Shown one piece after another: positions 6,507-14,976 of a DNA stretch of 34,289 bases. Position numbers and translations under genes: made by a program. Under the pieces are notes generated by a model. It saw only the letters and a program-made list of their open reading frames with translations. It was not told the origin of the DNA and did not search any database. Numbering within the stretch: the stretch's first letter is position 1; each line of letters opens with the position of its first letter. Origin of the DNA: Rhodocyclales bacterium RIFCSPLOWO2_02_FULL_63_24 (GTDB lineage Bacteria > Pseudomonadota > Gammaproteobacteria > Burkholderiales > Rhodocyclaceae). The stretch is from NCBI GenBank assembly GCA_001828935.1, contig MHZX01000047.1, forward strand, positions 1 to 34,289. The letters are read 5' to 3'.

Positions 6507-7215
6507 GAAACCGATCGCAGTATTCCGTCATAGTCCCGGCGAGGGACCGGGCTATTTTGCCACATTCCTCGACCACCATTCGCTGCCGTGGACGCTGTTT
6601 AGGATCGATGACGGCGTGGTGCCACCGCCGACTGCCGACGCGTTTTCCGGACTCTGCTTCATGGGCGGACCGATGAGCGTCAATGACGATCTGCCGTGGC
6701 TGCCGCAGACGTTGCAGCTGATCCGCGAGGCCGACCGCAAGGGCATCCCGGTGCTCGGCCATTGCCTGGGTGGGCAGCTCATGGCCAAGGCCTTCGGCGG
6801 CAGTGTGGCGCGCAACCCGGTCAAGGAGATCGGCTGGGGGCCGGTTGAGGCGACCGCCGATGGCGCGCCGTTGACCACCGAGTGGCTGGGCGGCCCGCTG
6901 AGCTTCGAGGCATTCCACTGGCACGGCGAGACCTTCAGCCTCCCGCCCGACGCGACGCGAATCCTGACAAGCGCCTACTGCGCCAACCAGGCCTTCGTCC
7001 GCGGTCCGCACCTGGGCATGCAATGCCATGTCGAAATGACCGATACGATGATCCGCGCCTGGTGCCAGCAGTGGGCGGCGGAAAATGTCCCGGCCTCGGC
7101 CTCGGTGCAGACGCCGGAACAAATGCAGACCGACATGGACGCACGCATCGCGGCGATGCGCGTCATCGCCGACCGGCTTTACAGCCGCTGGATCAAGGGA
7201 CTGCGCCGGGATTGA
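6505..7215 (+). CDS. class I glutamine amidotransferase-like protein
   Basis: A 236-residue stand-alone glutamine amidotransferase of the GMP-synthase GATase group. The triad is visible: nucleophile Cys87 in GHCLGGQ, His175 and Glu177 in MQCHVEM. The GGPMSVND motif at 54-61 is typical of these stand-alone proteins. The long frame from 6304 is read-through; ATG 6505 gives the family N-terminus (PIAVFRHSP). The Shine-Dalgarno is weak. A TAGAAT at 6470-6475 is a reasonable -10 box. It is divergent from the Nudix gene and convergent with yajQ. Its acceptor is unknown; relatives act on gamma-glutamyl compounds or serve as class-I peptidase-like enzymes. Confidence 0.85.
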   Translation: MKPIAVFRHSPGEGPGYFATFLDHHSLPWTLFRIDDGVVPPPTADAFSGLCFMGGPMSVNDDLPWLPQTLQLIREADRKGIPVLGHCLGGQLMAKAFGGSVARNPVKEIGWGPVEATADGAPLTTEWLGGPLSFEAFHWHGETFSLPPDATRILTSAYCANQAFVRGPHLGMQCHVEMTDTMIRAWCQQWAAENVPASASVQTPEQMQTDMDARIAAMRVIADRLYSRWIKGLRRD

Positions 7216-7256
7216 AAGTCGGCGTCGGCACCACGGCGCCGCCTTGCTTCAATCCC
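7208..7256. terminator. inverted repeat across two convergent stop codons
   Basis: GGGATTGAA (7208-7216) and TTCAATCCC (7248-7256) are a perfect 9-bp inverted repeat that includes the TGA of the amidotransferase and the TGA of yajQ. A GC-rich inner stem (GGCG with CGCC) can form between the arms. There is no T-tract, so it may act as a transcript 3'-end stabiliser or weak two-way terminator. Confidence 0.45.
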
Positions 7257-7743
7257 TGAAGTTGCCGTACTGCAGCGGAAAGTCGGTAACCGACTTCTTC
7301 ACCAGGGCGATGGTTTCCTGCAACAGGTCGCGTTTGGCGCCGGTGACGCGCACGGCGTCGCCCTGGATGCTGGCCTGCACCTTGAGCTTGCTGTCCTTGA
7401 TCAGCTTGACGATCTTCTTCGCCAGTTCCTGCTCGATGCCGACCTTGATCGTCAGCACCTGCTTGGACTTGTTGCCGCCGACCGATTGCACCGGGCCGTG
7501 CTCCAGGCGCTTGGTGCTTTCGCGCTCCTTCTTTTCCATTTCCGGAAACAGGATGTCCTTGACCTGACCGAGCTGGAATTCGGAATCGCCGTGGATGGTG
7601 ATGGTCTTGTCCTTCTCGTTCAGCTCGGCGCGCGCCGAAGTGCCCTTGAAATCGTAGCGGTTGCCGATGTGGCGCCCCGCCACATCGACTGCGTTCTTCA
7701 AGGCCACCAGATCGGCTTCGGAAGTGATGTCGAAAGAAGGCAT
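7249..7743 (-). CDS. yajQ: YajQ family nucleotide-binding protein
   Basis: A 164-residue YajQ/DUF520 protein. The family start MPSFDI(T/V)S, the segment NRYDFKGTSA near 28-37 and the C-terminal FPLQYGNFRD are all recognisable. Length is exactly that of the family (about 160). Members have two ferredoxin-like halves and bind nucleotides or RNA; some act as cyclic-di-GMP receptors in Xanthomonas and Pseudomonas. It is the last gene of the argD-argF-argG-DUF2788-ppnP-yajQ run, 15 bp after ppnP. Which ligand this copy binds cannot be told from sequence. Confidence 0.95.
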   Translation of the reverse strand: MPSFDITSEADLVALKNAVDVAGRHIGNRYDFKGTSARAELNEKDKTITIHGDSEFQLGQVKDILFPEMEKKERESTKRLEHGPVQSVGGNKSKQVLTIKVGIEQELAKKIVKLIKDSKLKVQASIQGDAVRVTGAKRDLLQETIALVKKSVTDFPLQYGNFRD

Positions 7744-7758
7744 GGCGCTCTCCCCGGA

Positions 7759-8070
7759 TCAAGCAAAGTGACAGACGTAGTGATAGGGCTCGCCGCTGAC
7801 TTCGATCTCGAAGCTGGAATTGCCCGGCACCTTGAAGCTCTGGCCGGCGCCGCTGGAGTTCCAGTCCTCGCCTTTGATGCGATAGCGGCAGACGCCGGAG
7901 ACGCATTCCATGATTTCCGGCACGCCCGTGTTGAAGGTCAGGGTCGACGGCAGAATTACGCCGACGCTCTTCCTGGTGCCGTCGGCAAACTGCACCGTAT
8001 GGCTGACGCACTTGCCGTCGAAATACACGTTGGCCTGCTTGACCACCGAAACATTTTCAAATTGCGACAT
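7759..8070 (-). CDS. ppnP: pyrimidine/purine nucleoside phosphorylase PpnP
   Basis: A 103-residue single-domain cupin of the PpnP (YaiE/DUF1255) family, which cleaves several purine and pyrimidine nucleosides with phosphate. It shows the family pattern [25 protein letters not shown], the E-x-M-E-C-V-S-G metal-less cupin strand and the end [17 protein letters not shown]. Length is normal. It starts 1 bp after the DUF2788 stop and lies 15 bp ahead of yajQ. Its position in the arginine operon may simply reflect housekeeping co-expression. Confidence 0.92.
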   Translation of the reverse strand: MSQFENVSVVKQANVYFDGKCVSHTVQFADGTRKSVGVILPSTLTFNTGVPEIMECVSGVCRYRIKGEDWNSSGAGQSFKVPGNSSFEIEVSGEPYHYVCHFA

Positions 8071-8071
8071 A

Positions 8072-8281
8072 TCAGATACCCCACATTTTTTGAATAATCA
8101 TCTTGGCCACGAAACCGACCATGCCGAACGCCAGGACAAAGAACAGGACGAAGGTGCCGAGCTTGCCCGCCTTGGACTTCCAGGCCAGCTCGCCGATGAT
8201 GAACAGCATGTACAGCATGAACGCGCTGATGCCGAACGTCATGCCGAACTCTGTCAGTTGCTCCTCGGAAATGCCGAACAT
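8072..8281 (-). CDS. DUF2788 small membrane protein
   Basis: A 69-residue protein with two predicted transmembrane helices (about 16-33 and 43-60) joined by a short basic loop ([10 protein letters not shown]). This is the layout of the DUF2788 family found almost only in beta- and some gammaproteobacteria. The function is unknown. It sits 32 bp after argG and its stop is 1 bp from the ppnP start, so it is probably co-translated with both. The N-terminus ([14 protein letters not shown]) is acidic and lacks a cleavable signal peptide. Confidence 0.82.
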   Translation of the reverse strand: MFGISEEQLTEFGMTFGISAFMLYMLFIIGELAWKSKAGKLGTFVLFFVLAFGMVGFVAKMIIQKMWGI

Positions 8282-8313
8282 CGGCGCCTACCCCATCTGC
8301 TAGCGATGCTCCG

Positions 8314-9606
8314 TCAGCCCTTCTTTTTGCCGATCCGGCTCTCGTCCCGATTGGCGCCTATCCGCAAGCGCAATGCATTGAGGCGGATGAAGCCGTGGGC
8401 GTCCTTCTGGTTGTAGGCCCCGGCGTCGTCCTCGAAGGTGGCGATGGTCGGATCGAACAACGAGTCGGTCTTCGAGTCGCGGCTGACGACGATGACATTG
8501 CCCTTGTAGAGCTTGAGCCGGACCCAGCCATTGACGCCCTGCTGGGTGTGGTCGATCAGGGCCTGCAGGGCGCGCCGCTCCGGGCTCCACCAGTAGCCGT
8601 TGTAGATCAGGCTGGCGTAGCGCGGCATCAGGTCGTCCTTGAGGTGCGCCTCCTCGCGGTCGAGGCAAACCGATTCGATGGCGCGATGCGCGCGCAGCAA
8701 GATGCTGCCGCCCGGCGTTTCATAGCAGCCGCGCGACTTCATGCCGACATAGCGGTTCTCGACCAGATCGAGGCGGCCGATGCCGTGCTTGCCGCCCAGC
8801 GTGTTCAGCGTGGCGAGCAGTTCATGGGCTTTCATCTTCTTGCCGTTGATCGCGACCAGATCGCCGCGCTTGAATTCGAGATCAAGGTACTCGGCCTGGT
8901 TCGGCGCCTTCTCGGGCGATACTGTCCAGCGCCACATCGATTCCTCGGCCTCGGCGCCGGGGTTTTCGAGATGACGTCCTTCATAGGAGATGTGCAGCAG
9001 GTTGGCGTCCATCGAATACGGCGAGCCGCCCTTCTTGTGCTTCATTTCCACCGGGATGCCATGCTTCTCGGCGTAGGCCATCAGCTTCTCGCGCGACAGC
9101 AGGTCCCACTCGCGCCATGGCGCAATGACCTTGACGTTGGGCATCAGGGCATAGGCGCCGAGCTCGAAACGGACCTGGTCGTTGCCTTTGCCGGTGGCGC
9201 CGTGGGAAATCGAATTGGCGCCGGTCTTTTTGGCAATTTCGACCAGACGCTTGGCGATCAGCGGTCGTGCGATCGAGGTGCCGAGCAGGTACTCGCCTTC
9301 ATAGACGGTGTTGCAGCGGAACATCGGAAAGACGAAATCGCGGACGAATTCCTCGCGCAGGTCGTCAATGAATATGTTCTTCGGCTTGATGCCCATCTGC
9401 AGCGCCTTGGCGCGCGCCGGTTCGAGTTCCTCGCCCTGCCCGAGGTCGGCGGTGAAGGTCACCACCTCGCAGTTGTAGGTGTCCTGCAACCACTTGAGTA
9501 TCACCGAGGTGTCCAGCCCGCCCGAATAGGCGAGGACAACCTTGTTGTTGGCTGCCTTGCCCACTGCTGCCTTGCTGACCTTGTTCTTGCCTACTACTGA
9601 TTTCAT
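8314..9606 (-). CDS. argG: argininosuccinate synthase
   Basis: A 430-residue enzyme joining citrulline and aspartate with ATP to argininosuccinate in arginine synthesis. The PP-loop ATP site AYSGGLDTS begins near residue 26, followed by [12 protein letters not shown] and the conserved [17 protein letters not shown]. The start is ATG 9606 with GAAGGAAAA upstream and a 10-bp gap to argF; the in-frame ATG at 9624 lies inside argF. The oddity is a Lys/Ala-rich N-terminal extension of about 20 residues ([16 protein letters not shown]) before the first strand; most family members start directly with that strand. Third gene of the arg operon. Confidence 0.96.
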   Translation of the reverse strand: MKSVVGKNKVSKAAVGKAANNKVVLAYSGGLDTSVILKWLQDTYNCEVVTFTADLGQGEELEPARAKALQMGIKPKNIFIDDLREEFVRDFVFPMFRCNTVYEGEYLLGTSIARPLIAKRLVEIAKKTGANSISHGATGKGNDQVRFELGAYALMPNVKVIAPWREWDLLSREKLMAYAEKHGIPVEMKHKKGGSPYSMDANLLHISYEGRHLENPGAEAEESMWRWTVSPEKAPNQAEYLDLEFKRGDLVAINGKKMKAHELLATLNTLGGKHGIGRLDLVENRYVGMKSRGCYETPGGSILLRAHRAIESVCLDREEAHLKDDLMPRYASLIYNGYWWSPERRALQALIDHTQQGVNGWVRLKLYKGNVIVVSRDSKTDSLFDPTIATFEDDAGAYNQKDAHGFIRLNALRLRIGANRDESRIGKKKG

Positions 9607-9616
9607 CGGTTTTCCT

Positions 9617-10540
9617 TCAATCATTCACCCTGCCCAGGAGCAGGAATTCCATCAGAGCCTTCTGCGTATGCAGCCGGTTTTCGGCCTCGTCCCAGACCAC
9701 GCTTTGCGCACCGTCGATCACTTCGGCGGCCACCTCCTCGCCGCGATGCGCCGGCAGGCAGTGCATGAACACCGCATCGGGACGGGCGGCGCGCATCATG
9801 TCTGCATCGACCTGCCAATCTGCAAAGTCACGCATGCGTTCTTCGTTCTCGGCCTCGAAGCCCATCGAGGTCCACACGTCAGTGGTCACCAGGTCGGCGC
9901 CGCGCGCCGCATCCATCGGATCGGCGAACTGTTCGAAATGGTCGGTGCCGTAGAGGCCGGCACGCTCGGCTTCGACCTCGTAACCAGGTGGCGTCGACAC
10001 ATGGACGTTGAAGTCGAAGACCTCCGCCGCCTGCAGCCAGGTGTTGCAAACGTTGTTCGAATCGCCGATCCAGGCCACGGTGCGCCCTTGGATCGGGCCG
10101 CGCTGTTCGATGAACGTGTATATGTCGGCCAGGATCTGGCAGGGATGGTACTCGTTGGTCAGGCCGTTGATCACCGGCACCCGCGAGTGGCCGGCAAAAC
10201 GCTCGATGATTTCCTGCTCGAAGGTGCGGATCATGACGATGTCGCTCATGCGCGAGATCACCTGCGCCGCATCCTCGACCGGTTCGCCGCGGCCGAGTTG
10301 CGAATCGCGCGTATTCAGGTAAATCGCCGCACCACCCAACTGCTGCATGCCGGCCTCGAAGGAGAGGCGGGTGCGGGTGCTGGCCTTCTCGAAGATCATC
10401 ACCAGCGTGCGGTCCTGCAAGGGCCAATAGCGCTCGTAGGCCTTGAAGCGCGCCTTGATCGTGCGGGTGCGCTCAAACAAGTAGCCGAGTTCCTCGCGCG
10501 ATAGATCCTTCAACTGCAGAAAGTGTCGCGGCGCGGCCAT
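9617..10540 (-). CDS. argF: ornithine carbamoyltransferase
   Basis: A 307-residue cytosolic transcarbamoylase converting ornithine and carbamoyl phosphate to citrulline. The carbamoyl-phosphate loop STRTR is at 54-58, HPCQ at 132-135, and the ornithine-binding MHCLP with Cys261 at 259-263. Length is normal. ATG 10540 lies 2 bp after the argD stop. The downstream argG start is 10 bp away. The gene order argD-argF-argG makes three steps of the arginine pathway in one transcript. Confidence 0.97.
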   Translation of the reverse strand: MAAPRHFLQLKDLSREELGYLFERTRTIKARFKAYERYWPLQDRTLVMIFEKASTRTRLSFEAGMQQLGGAAIYLNTRDSQLGRGEPVEDAAQVISRMSDIVMIRTFEQEIIERFAGHSRVPVINGLTNEYHPCQILADIYTFIEQRGPIQGRTVAWIGDSNNVCNTWLQAAEVFDFNVHVSTPPGYEVEAERAGLYGTDHFEQFADPMDAARGADLVTTDVWTSMGFEAENEERMRDFADWQVDADMMRAARPDAVFMHCLPAHRGEEVAAEVIDGAQSVVWDEAENRLHTQKALMEFLLLGRVND

Positions 10541-10542
10541 GG

Positions 10543-11715
10543 TCAGACTCCGAGAAACTGCTTGATCAGCGGCACCAGGCCGGCGACCAGTTCCGCGGCC
10601 TCGGCATCGCTCATCACCAGCGGCGGCAGCAGGCGCACCACCTTGTCGGCGGTGACATTGATCAACAAACCGGCTTCGAGTCCGCGCGTGACCAGGTCGG
10701 CACAGGGCCGATCCAGCTCGATGCCGATCATCAGGCCGTCACCGCGCACCTCGACAAAGCCGCCGATGCCGGACAAGCCGCTGCTCAAACCGCTGCGGAT
10801 CGTCTCGCCCAGTTTGTCCGCGCGCGCCATGAGACCGTCTGCCTCGATCACGTCCAACGTGGTCAAAGCCGCGACGCAGGCCAGCGGGTTGCCGCCAAAA
10901 GTCGAACCGTGGTTGCCGGGCTTGAATACGCCGGCGGCACGTCCTGCGGCAAGGCAGGCGCCGATCGGCACGCCAGAACCGAGCCCCTTCGCCAGCGTCA
11001 TGACATCCGGTAGGATTCCGGCGTGCTGATGGGCGAACCAGGCTCCGGTACGCCCGATGCCGCACTGCACTTCGTCAACCATGAACAGCCAGTTCTTGCG
11101 GTCGCAGATCTGCCGCAGAGAACGCATGAAATCCTTATGCGCGATATTGATGCCGCCTTCGCCCTGAATCGGCTCGAACAGCACCGCAACCACATTGGGA
11201 TTGCGCTCGGCGAGTTGCTCGATAGCCGCGAGGTCGTCGAACGGCACCCTGACAAAACCGGACACCAGCGGCTCGAAGCCAGCCTGCACCTTGCGATTGC
11301 CGGTGGCCGAGAGCGTCGCCAGGGTGCGGCCGTGGAACGCATGCTCCATGACAATGATGGCGGGTTGCTCGATGCCCTGCTGGTGCCCGTACATTCGGGC
11401 AAGCTTGATCGCCGCTTCGTTGGCCTCGCAGCCCGAGTTGCAGAAGAACACCTCGTCCATCGCGGAGAGCGCGGCGAGACGATCGGACAACGCCTCAGCT
11501 TCGCTGATGCGGTACAGGTTCGACGCATGCATGAGGTGGCCGACCTGCCCGGTGAGCGCCTTCACCAGCCGAGGATGATTGTGGCCCAAGGTATTTACAG
11601 CTATTCCCGCCAGGGCATCCAGATAGGACTTGCCCTGCTCGTCGAACAGCCGGCAACCCTGGCCATGGGTAAAAGCGAGCGGCAGCCGCCCGTAGGTATT
11701 CATGAGATGCGGCAT
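10543..11715 (-). CDS. argD: acetylornithine aminotransferase
   Basis: A 390-residue class-III PLP aminotransferase that moves the amino group of glutamate to N-acetylglutamate semialdehyde, and may double as succinyldiaminopimelate transaminase. Asp214 (in FMVDEVQ) binds the pyridine ring and Lys243 (in TLAKGLGSG) forms the Schiff base. GCEANEAAIKLAR and HGRTLA are typical of ArgD. The start is ATG 11715, with GGAG 7 bp upstream; the TTG at 11718 is in frame but badly spaced. The leader contains a GC-rich hairpin followed by a T-tract on the coding strand. Confidence 0.95.
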   Translation of the reverse strand: MPHLMNTYGRLPLAFTHGQGCRLFDEQGKSYLDALAGIAVNTLGHNHPRLVKALTGQVGHLMHASNLYRISEAEALSDRLAALSAMDEVFFCNSGCEANEAAIKLARMYGHQQGIEQPAIIVMEHAFHGRTLATLSATGNRKVQAGFEPLVSGFVRVPFDDLAAIEQLAERNPNVVAVLFEPIQGEGGINIAHKDFMRSLRQICDRKNWLFMVDEVQCGIGRTGAWFAHQHAGILPDVMTLAKGLGSGVPIGACLAAGRAAGVFKPGNHGSTFGGNPLACVAALTTLDVIEADGLMARADKLGETIRSGLSSGLSGIGGFVEVRGDGLMIGIELDRPCADLVTRGLEAGLLINVTADKVVRLLPPLVMSDAEAAELVAGLVPLIKQFLGV

Positions 11716-11752
11716 CAAAGCACTCCGCGAAAAGCTCCACGCAGAAAAACAT

Positions 11753-11782
11753 ACGGCGGCCGAAGAGCAACGCGGCCGCCGT
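11753..11782 (-). promoter_or_regulatory. hairpin with T-tract in the argD leader
   Basis: ACGGCGGCCG (11753-11762) pairs perfectly with CGGCCGCCGT (11773-11782). Read on the minus strand the stem is followed after two bases by a T-run (plus-strand AAAAAC at 11744-11749), the form of an intrinsic terminator. It lies about 30 bp before argD, so it could act as an attenuator or cap a minus-strand transcript. The rest of the 137-bp argD-parA interval shows a plus-strand TATACT at 11798-11803 that could be the -10 of parA. Confidence 0.4.
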
Positions 11783-11852
11783 GCTTAGAAACGCCTCTAT
11801 ACTAAGTGAAAAATTAGCCCCTGTACAGAGCAGGAATGCGGAGGATTCGGCG

Positions 11853-12614
11853 GTGAGGATGGCGGTTTTCAATCAAAAAGGCGGGGTCGGCAAAACGACG
11901 ACTGCGCTGAATCTTGCCGCCGCCTTGGCACGGTATTCGGCGCCGGCGCTGCTGGTCGACCTCGATCCGCAGGCACACCTGTCGGCCATCCATGGCAAGG
12001 CGCTGGGCGAAGCGCACAACAGCGTTTTTGCCCTCTATCAGGACAACCGGCCGCTCGACGAACTGGCTGTAACCTGGGACGGAGTAGGCCGCCTGATCCC
12101 GGCGCATGCCGAATTGATCAAGGTCGATTCGATATTCGGCAAGGGGCCGGCCATTCTCAACAGGCTCAACACTGGTTTGCAGTCCCTTGAAACATCCGGC
12201 GGCGAAAGCACTGCCCTGATCGACTGTTGCCCGTTTCTGGGTGTGCTCTCGCTCAACGCGATTTTCGCTTCCGACCGGATTCTGGTGCCCATCTCATCGG
12301 ACTACCTTTCCTTGCGCGGCGCCTTGCAGATAGAACATACGCTGAAGGCGCTGGAGCCGGTGCTCAAGCGACGCATCGAGCGCCGCTACCTGCTGACCCG
12401 GTTTGATAGACGCCGCAAGATGAGCTTCGACATCCAGGACCGGCTGCGCCAACAGTTTGGCGCCGAGCTGTGCGAGACGGTTATTTCGGAAAATGTGGCG
12501 ATCGCCGAAGCGCCGGCATTAAGCTTGGATATCTTCGGCCACAGCCCCACTAGCCGCGGTGCGCTGGATTATCTTGCGCTAATGGAAGAATTGCAGGCAG
12601 CGCGCTTTCTCTAA
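11853..12614 (+). CDS. ParA/MinD-family ATPase, solitary
   Basis: A 253-residue deviant Walker-A ATPase. GTG 11853 is chosen because GGAGG lies 8 bp upstream and the product then begins MRMAVFNQKGGVGKTTT, with the signature lysine Lys9 and P-loop Lys14. The switch region LVDLDPQAHLS and a later IDCCPFLGVLS (Walker-B-like, Asp followed by Cys rather than the common DxPP) follow. No ParB homologue or parS-like repeat is visible nearby, so this is an orphan ParA that may position some other cargo. It is divergent from argD and followed 46 bp later by a small unknown gene. Confidence 0.88.
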   Translation: MRMAVFNQKGGVGKTTTALNLAAALARYSAPALLVDLDPQAHLSAIHGKALGEAHNSVFALYQDNRPLDELAVTWDGVGRLIPAHAELIKVDSIFGKGPAILNRLNTGLQSLETSGGESTALIDCCPFLGVLSLNAIFASDRILVPISSDYLSLRGALQIEHTLKALEPVLKRRIERRYLLTRFDRRRKMSFDIQDRLRQQFGAELCETVISENVAIAEAPALSLDIFGHSPTSRGALDYLALMEELQAARFL

Positions 12615-12660
12615 CCGCTGTCCGAGAACAAAGCCCAGCGCTATAGGGCAGAAGCCCGGC

Positions 12661-12933
12661 ATGGCTTCACCGAACGATAAGATTAGCGACTTCCTCGAAG
12701 CTGGCCACCGGCACCCGAACGCTGCCGCGATGGCAAATGCACTCTATGATCTGGCAATCGTGATACACCTGCCGCAGCTTGCGCTGAGCGTCGAACTCGT
12801 CGCGGCCATGAATCATCAAATTATCCACAACCACGCCAAGTCGGGTGCGGATACGAAATGCATATTTTATGAACTGATGGGATTGCATGAAACCCCTTTC
12901 ACTTCAATCGAGTTGATCGATTATATGCAGTGA
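12661..12933 (+). CDS. hypothetical protein
   Basis: A 90-residue unknown protein on the same strand as the ParA gene, after a 46-bp gap. ATG 12661 has no strong Shine-Dalgarno. The product is predicted soluble and mainly helical, with an N-terminal NDKISDFLEAGHRHPNAAAM and several histidines; there is no signal peptide or cysteine pair. AT content rises toward the 3' end and continues into the AT-rich, gene-free 80 bp after the stop. It could be a partner of the orphan ParA, but only proximity suggests this. Confidence 0.5.
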   Translation: MASPNDKISDFLEAGHRHPNAAAMANALYDLAIVIHLPQLALSVELVAAMNHQIIHNHAKSGADTKCIFYELMGLHETPFTSIELIDYMQ

Positions 12934-13013
12934 TTTCGGCAAATTCAACCTATTTCTTTAATTTAGATACACATTTATAGAAGCGTTATGCCAATCGTGG
13001 TTTCCGGAAAGTC

Positions 13014-13050
13014 CAAAAACAAAAAGGCTGCCCCGGGTGGAGGCAGCCTT
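13014..13050 (-). terminator. rho-independent terminator of rpsT
   Basis: On the minus strand AAGGCTGCC and GGCAGCCTT (plus-strand arms 13024-13032 and 13042-13050) form a 9-bp stem with a 9-base loop, followed by a TTTTTGTTTTT tract. It lies about 30 bp after the rpsT stop. Confidence 0.9.
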
Positions 13051-13078
13051 CTATTTGGGGTGTTGCGCCGGCGACGGA

Positions 13079-13339
13079 TCAGAGCGCCTTGATCGCAGCC
13101 GAGAGACGGCTCTTCTGGCGAGCGGCGAGGTTCTTGTGCACGATGTCCTTGTCGGCGATCGAATCGATCACGCACTGCGACTCCTTGAATACGGCTTGCG
13201 CAGCAGCCTTGTCGCCAGCGTCGATTGCCTTGCGCACCTTCTTGATGGCGGTACGCAAGGTGGAGCGCTGGCTCATGTTGTGAGCACGCTGCTCGGTTGC
13301 TTGACGGGCACGCTTGCGGGCTTGGACGGAATTGGCCAT
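13079..13339 (-). CDS. rpsT: 30S ribosomal protein S20
   Basis: An 86-residue basic, alanine- and lysine-rich three-helix protein that binds 16S rRNA early in small-subunit assembly. It shows the S20 pattern [13 protein letters not shown] at the start, [15 protein letters not shown] in the middle and a C-terminal H-K-N-x-A-A-R-x-K-S-R-L-x-x-x-I. ATG 13339 is the family start; the frame extends upstream only by chance. The gene is monocistronic, with its own promoter and terminator, and divergent from murJ. Confidence 0.98.
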   Translation of the reverse strand: MANSVQARKRARQATEQRAHNMSQRSTLRTAIKKVRKAIDAGDKAAAQAVFKESQCVIDSIADKDIVHKNLAARQKSRLSAAIKAL

Positions 13340-13372
13340 ATCGATATCCGGTAGATCTGGGGAAAGCGCGAG

Positions 13373-13401
13373 ATTATAAGGGGGTCTTCCACCCATTGCA
13401 A
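13373..13401 (-). promoter_or_regulatory. sigma70 promoter of rpsT
   Basis: On the minus strand TTGCAA (13396-13401) and a perfect TATAAT (13373-13378) are separated by exactly 17 bp. Transcription would begin near 13366, about 27 bp before the rpsT ATG. It is the clearest promoter in the window. Confidence 0.85.
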
Positions 13402-13440
13402 GCAGCTTCTGCCGATTGCATCCCGGATACCATACCGACC

Positions 13441-14976
13441 ATGAATCTGCTCCGCGCTTTGGCCACCGTCAGTGGGATGACCCTGCTATCCCGTATCCTG
13501 GGCTTCATCCGTGACTTCGTGATTGCCCGAAGCTTCGGTGCCGGCATGATGACCGATGCCTTCTTCGTCGCGTTCCGCCTGCCCAACCTGCTGCGTCGTC
13601 TGTTTGCCGAGGGCGCGTTTTCGCAGGCATTCGTCCCCATCCTCGCCGAATACCGCAATCGCCGAGGGGAAAGCGAGACCAAGAGCCTGGTTGATCGCGT
13701 CGCCAGCATGCTGTTCCTGATCCTGATCGCCGTCAGCGCGCTGGGTATGGCCGCCGCTCCGGTGCTGATCGCGGTGACGGCGCCTGGTTTCAGTGCCGAT
13801 GCCGAGAAATTCCAACTGACCGTCGAACTGACCCGGATCACCTTTCCCTACATCCTGTTCATGTCGCTGGTGGCCCTGTCGGCAGGCATCCTCAACACCT
13901 GGAGTCGATTCGCCCTGCCCGCCTTCACGCCCGTAATGCTTAACCTGTCCTTCATCGCCATGGCGCTTTTCGCCGCGCCCTGGTTCGATCCGCCGGTGCT
14001 GGCGCTGGCCTGGGCGGTCTTTCTGGGCGGCGCGCTGCAACTTGGAATCCAGCTTCCCGCCCTGGCGAAGCTCGGCATGCTGCCGCGTTTCGACCCGGTC
14101 TGGCGCGACGAAGGCGTGCAAAGAGTCCTCAAGCTCATGGCGCCTGCGGTGCTAGGTGTTTCGGTGTCCCAGATCAGCCTGTTGATCAATACGGTTTTCG
14201 CCTCATTCCTCGAAAGCGGCAGCGTCTCATGGCTTTACTACGCGGACCGACTGATGGAGTTTCCGGCCGGACTGCTGGGCGCGGCACTGGGCACCATCCT
14301 GTTGCCGAGCCTGGCCAAGACCCATGCCAGCGGCAAGACCGAGGATTTCTCGGCATTGCTCGACTGGGGCCTGCGCCTGACCTTGATGTTGACGCTGCCG
14401 GCATCGCTGGCACTGGCAATGCTGGCCGTGCCGCTGTTGTCCACCTTGTTCCAGTATGGCGCTTTCGCCGCCGCCGACGTCCTGCGTACGCGCGAAGCCC
14501 TGGTGGCTTATTCGATCGGCCTGACCGGGCTGATTCTGGTCAAGGTGCTGGCGCCGGGCTTCTACGCCCGACAGGACATCCGCACGCCGGTGAAGATTGC
14601 CTTGGTCACGCTGGCATTGACGCAGATGATGAATATCGCCTTCATCGGCTGGCTCAAGCACGCCGGACTGGCTCTGTCGATCGGCCTGGCCTCGTGCCTC
14701 AACGCGGGCCTGCTCTGGCGCGGACTGCGGCAGCGCGGCGCCTACCTGCCGCGACCGGGCTGGGGCGCGTTCATGTTGAAGCTTCTTGCCGCGCTGATCG
14801 TTCTGGGCTCCGTGCTGTGGTTTGCCAGTGCCGGGGATCAGGCATGGCTGGCCATGAGCGGCCACCAGCGTATACAGCAATTGTCGGGGGTGGTACTGGG
14901 CGGCATGGTCAGCTACTTCGCCACGCTCTGGCTGCTCGGCTTCCGCCTGCGCGATTTCCGCCGCAAAGCCGACTGA
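13441..14976 (+). CDS. murJ: lipid II flippase MurJ
   Basis: A 511-residue MATE/MOP-superfamily membrane protein that moves lipid II across the inner membrane for peptidoglycan synthesis. ATG 13441 gives the family N-terminus ([21 protein letters not shown]). The conserved [21 protein letters not shown] is present near 46-66, with its essential basic residues, and hydrophobic segments spread along the whole length fit about 14 transmembrane helices. The longer frame from 13297 is read-through of the rpsT promoter region. It is divergent from rpsT, and its stop codon directly abuts that of the convergent gamma-glutamyltransferase. Confidence 0.96.
   Translation: MNLLRALATVSGMTLLSRILGFIRDFVIARSFGAGMMTDAFFVAFRLPNLLRRLFAEGAFSQAFVPILAEYRNRRGESETKSLVDRVASMLFLILIAVSALGMAAAPVLIAVTAPGFSADAEKFQLTVELTRITFPYILFMSLVALSAGILNTWSRFALPAFTPVMLNLSFIAMALFAAPWFDPPVLALAWAVFLGGALQLGIQLPALAKLGMLPRFDPVWRDEGVQRVLKLMAPAVLGVSVSQISLLINTVFASFLESGSVSWLYYADRLMEFPAGLLGAALGTILLPSLAKTHASGKTEDFSALLDWGLRLTLMLTLPASLALAMLAVPLLSTLFQYGAFAAADVLRTREALVAYSIGLTGLILVKVLAPGFYARQDIRTPVKIALVTLALTQMMNIAFIGWLKHAGLALSIGLASCLNAGLLWRGLRQRGAYLPRPGWGAFMLKLLAALIVLGSVLWFASAGDQAWLAMSGHQRIQQLSGVVLGGMVSYFATLWLLGFRLRDFRRKAD

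Noticed and set aside
8395..9600. 401-codon plus-strand frame opposite argG
   Set aside because: Antisense shadow of a clearly identified argG.
11853..12614. Chromosome partition locus (parAB-parS)
   Set aside because: No ParB-like gene and no parS-type 16-bp palindrome was seen near the ParA gene.
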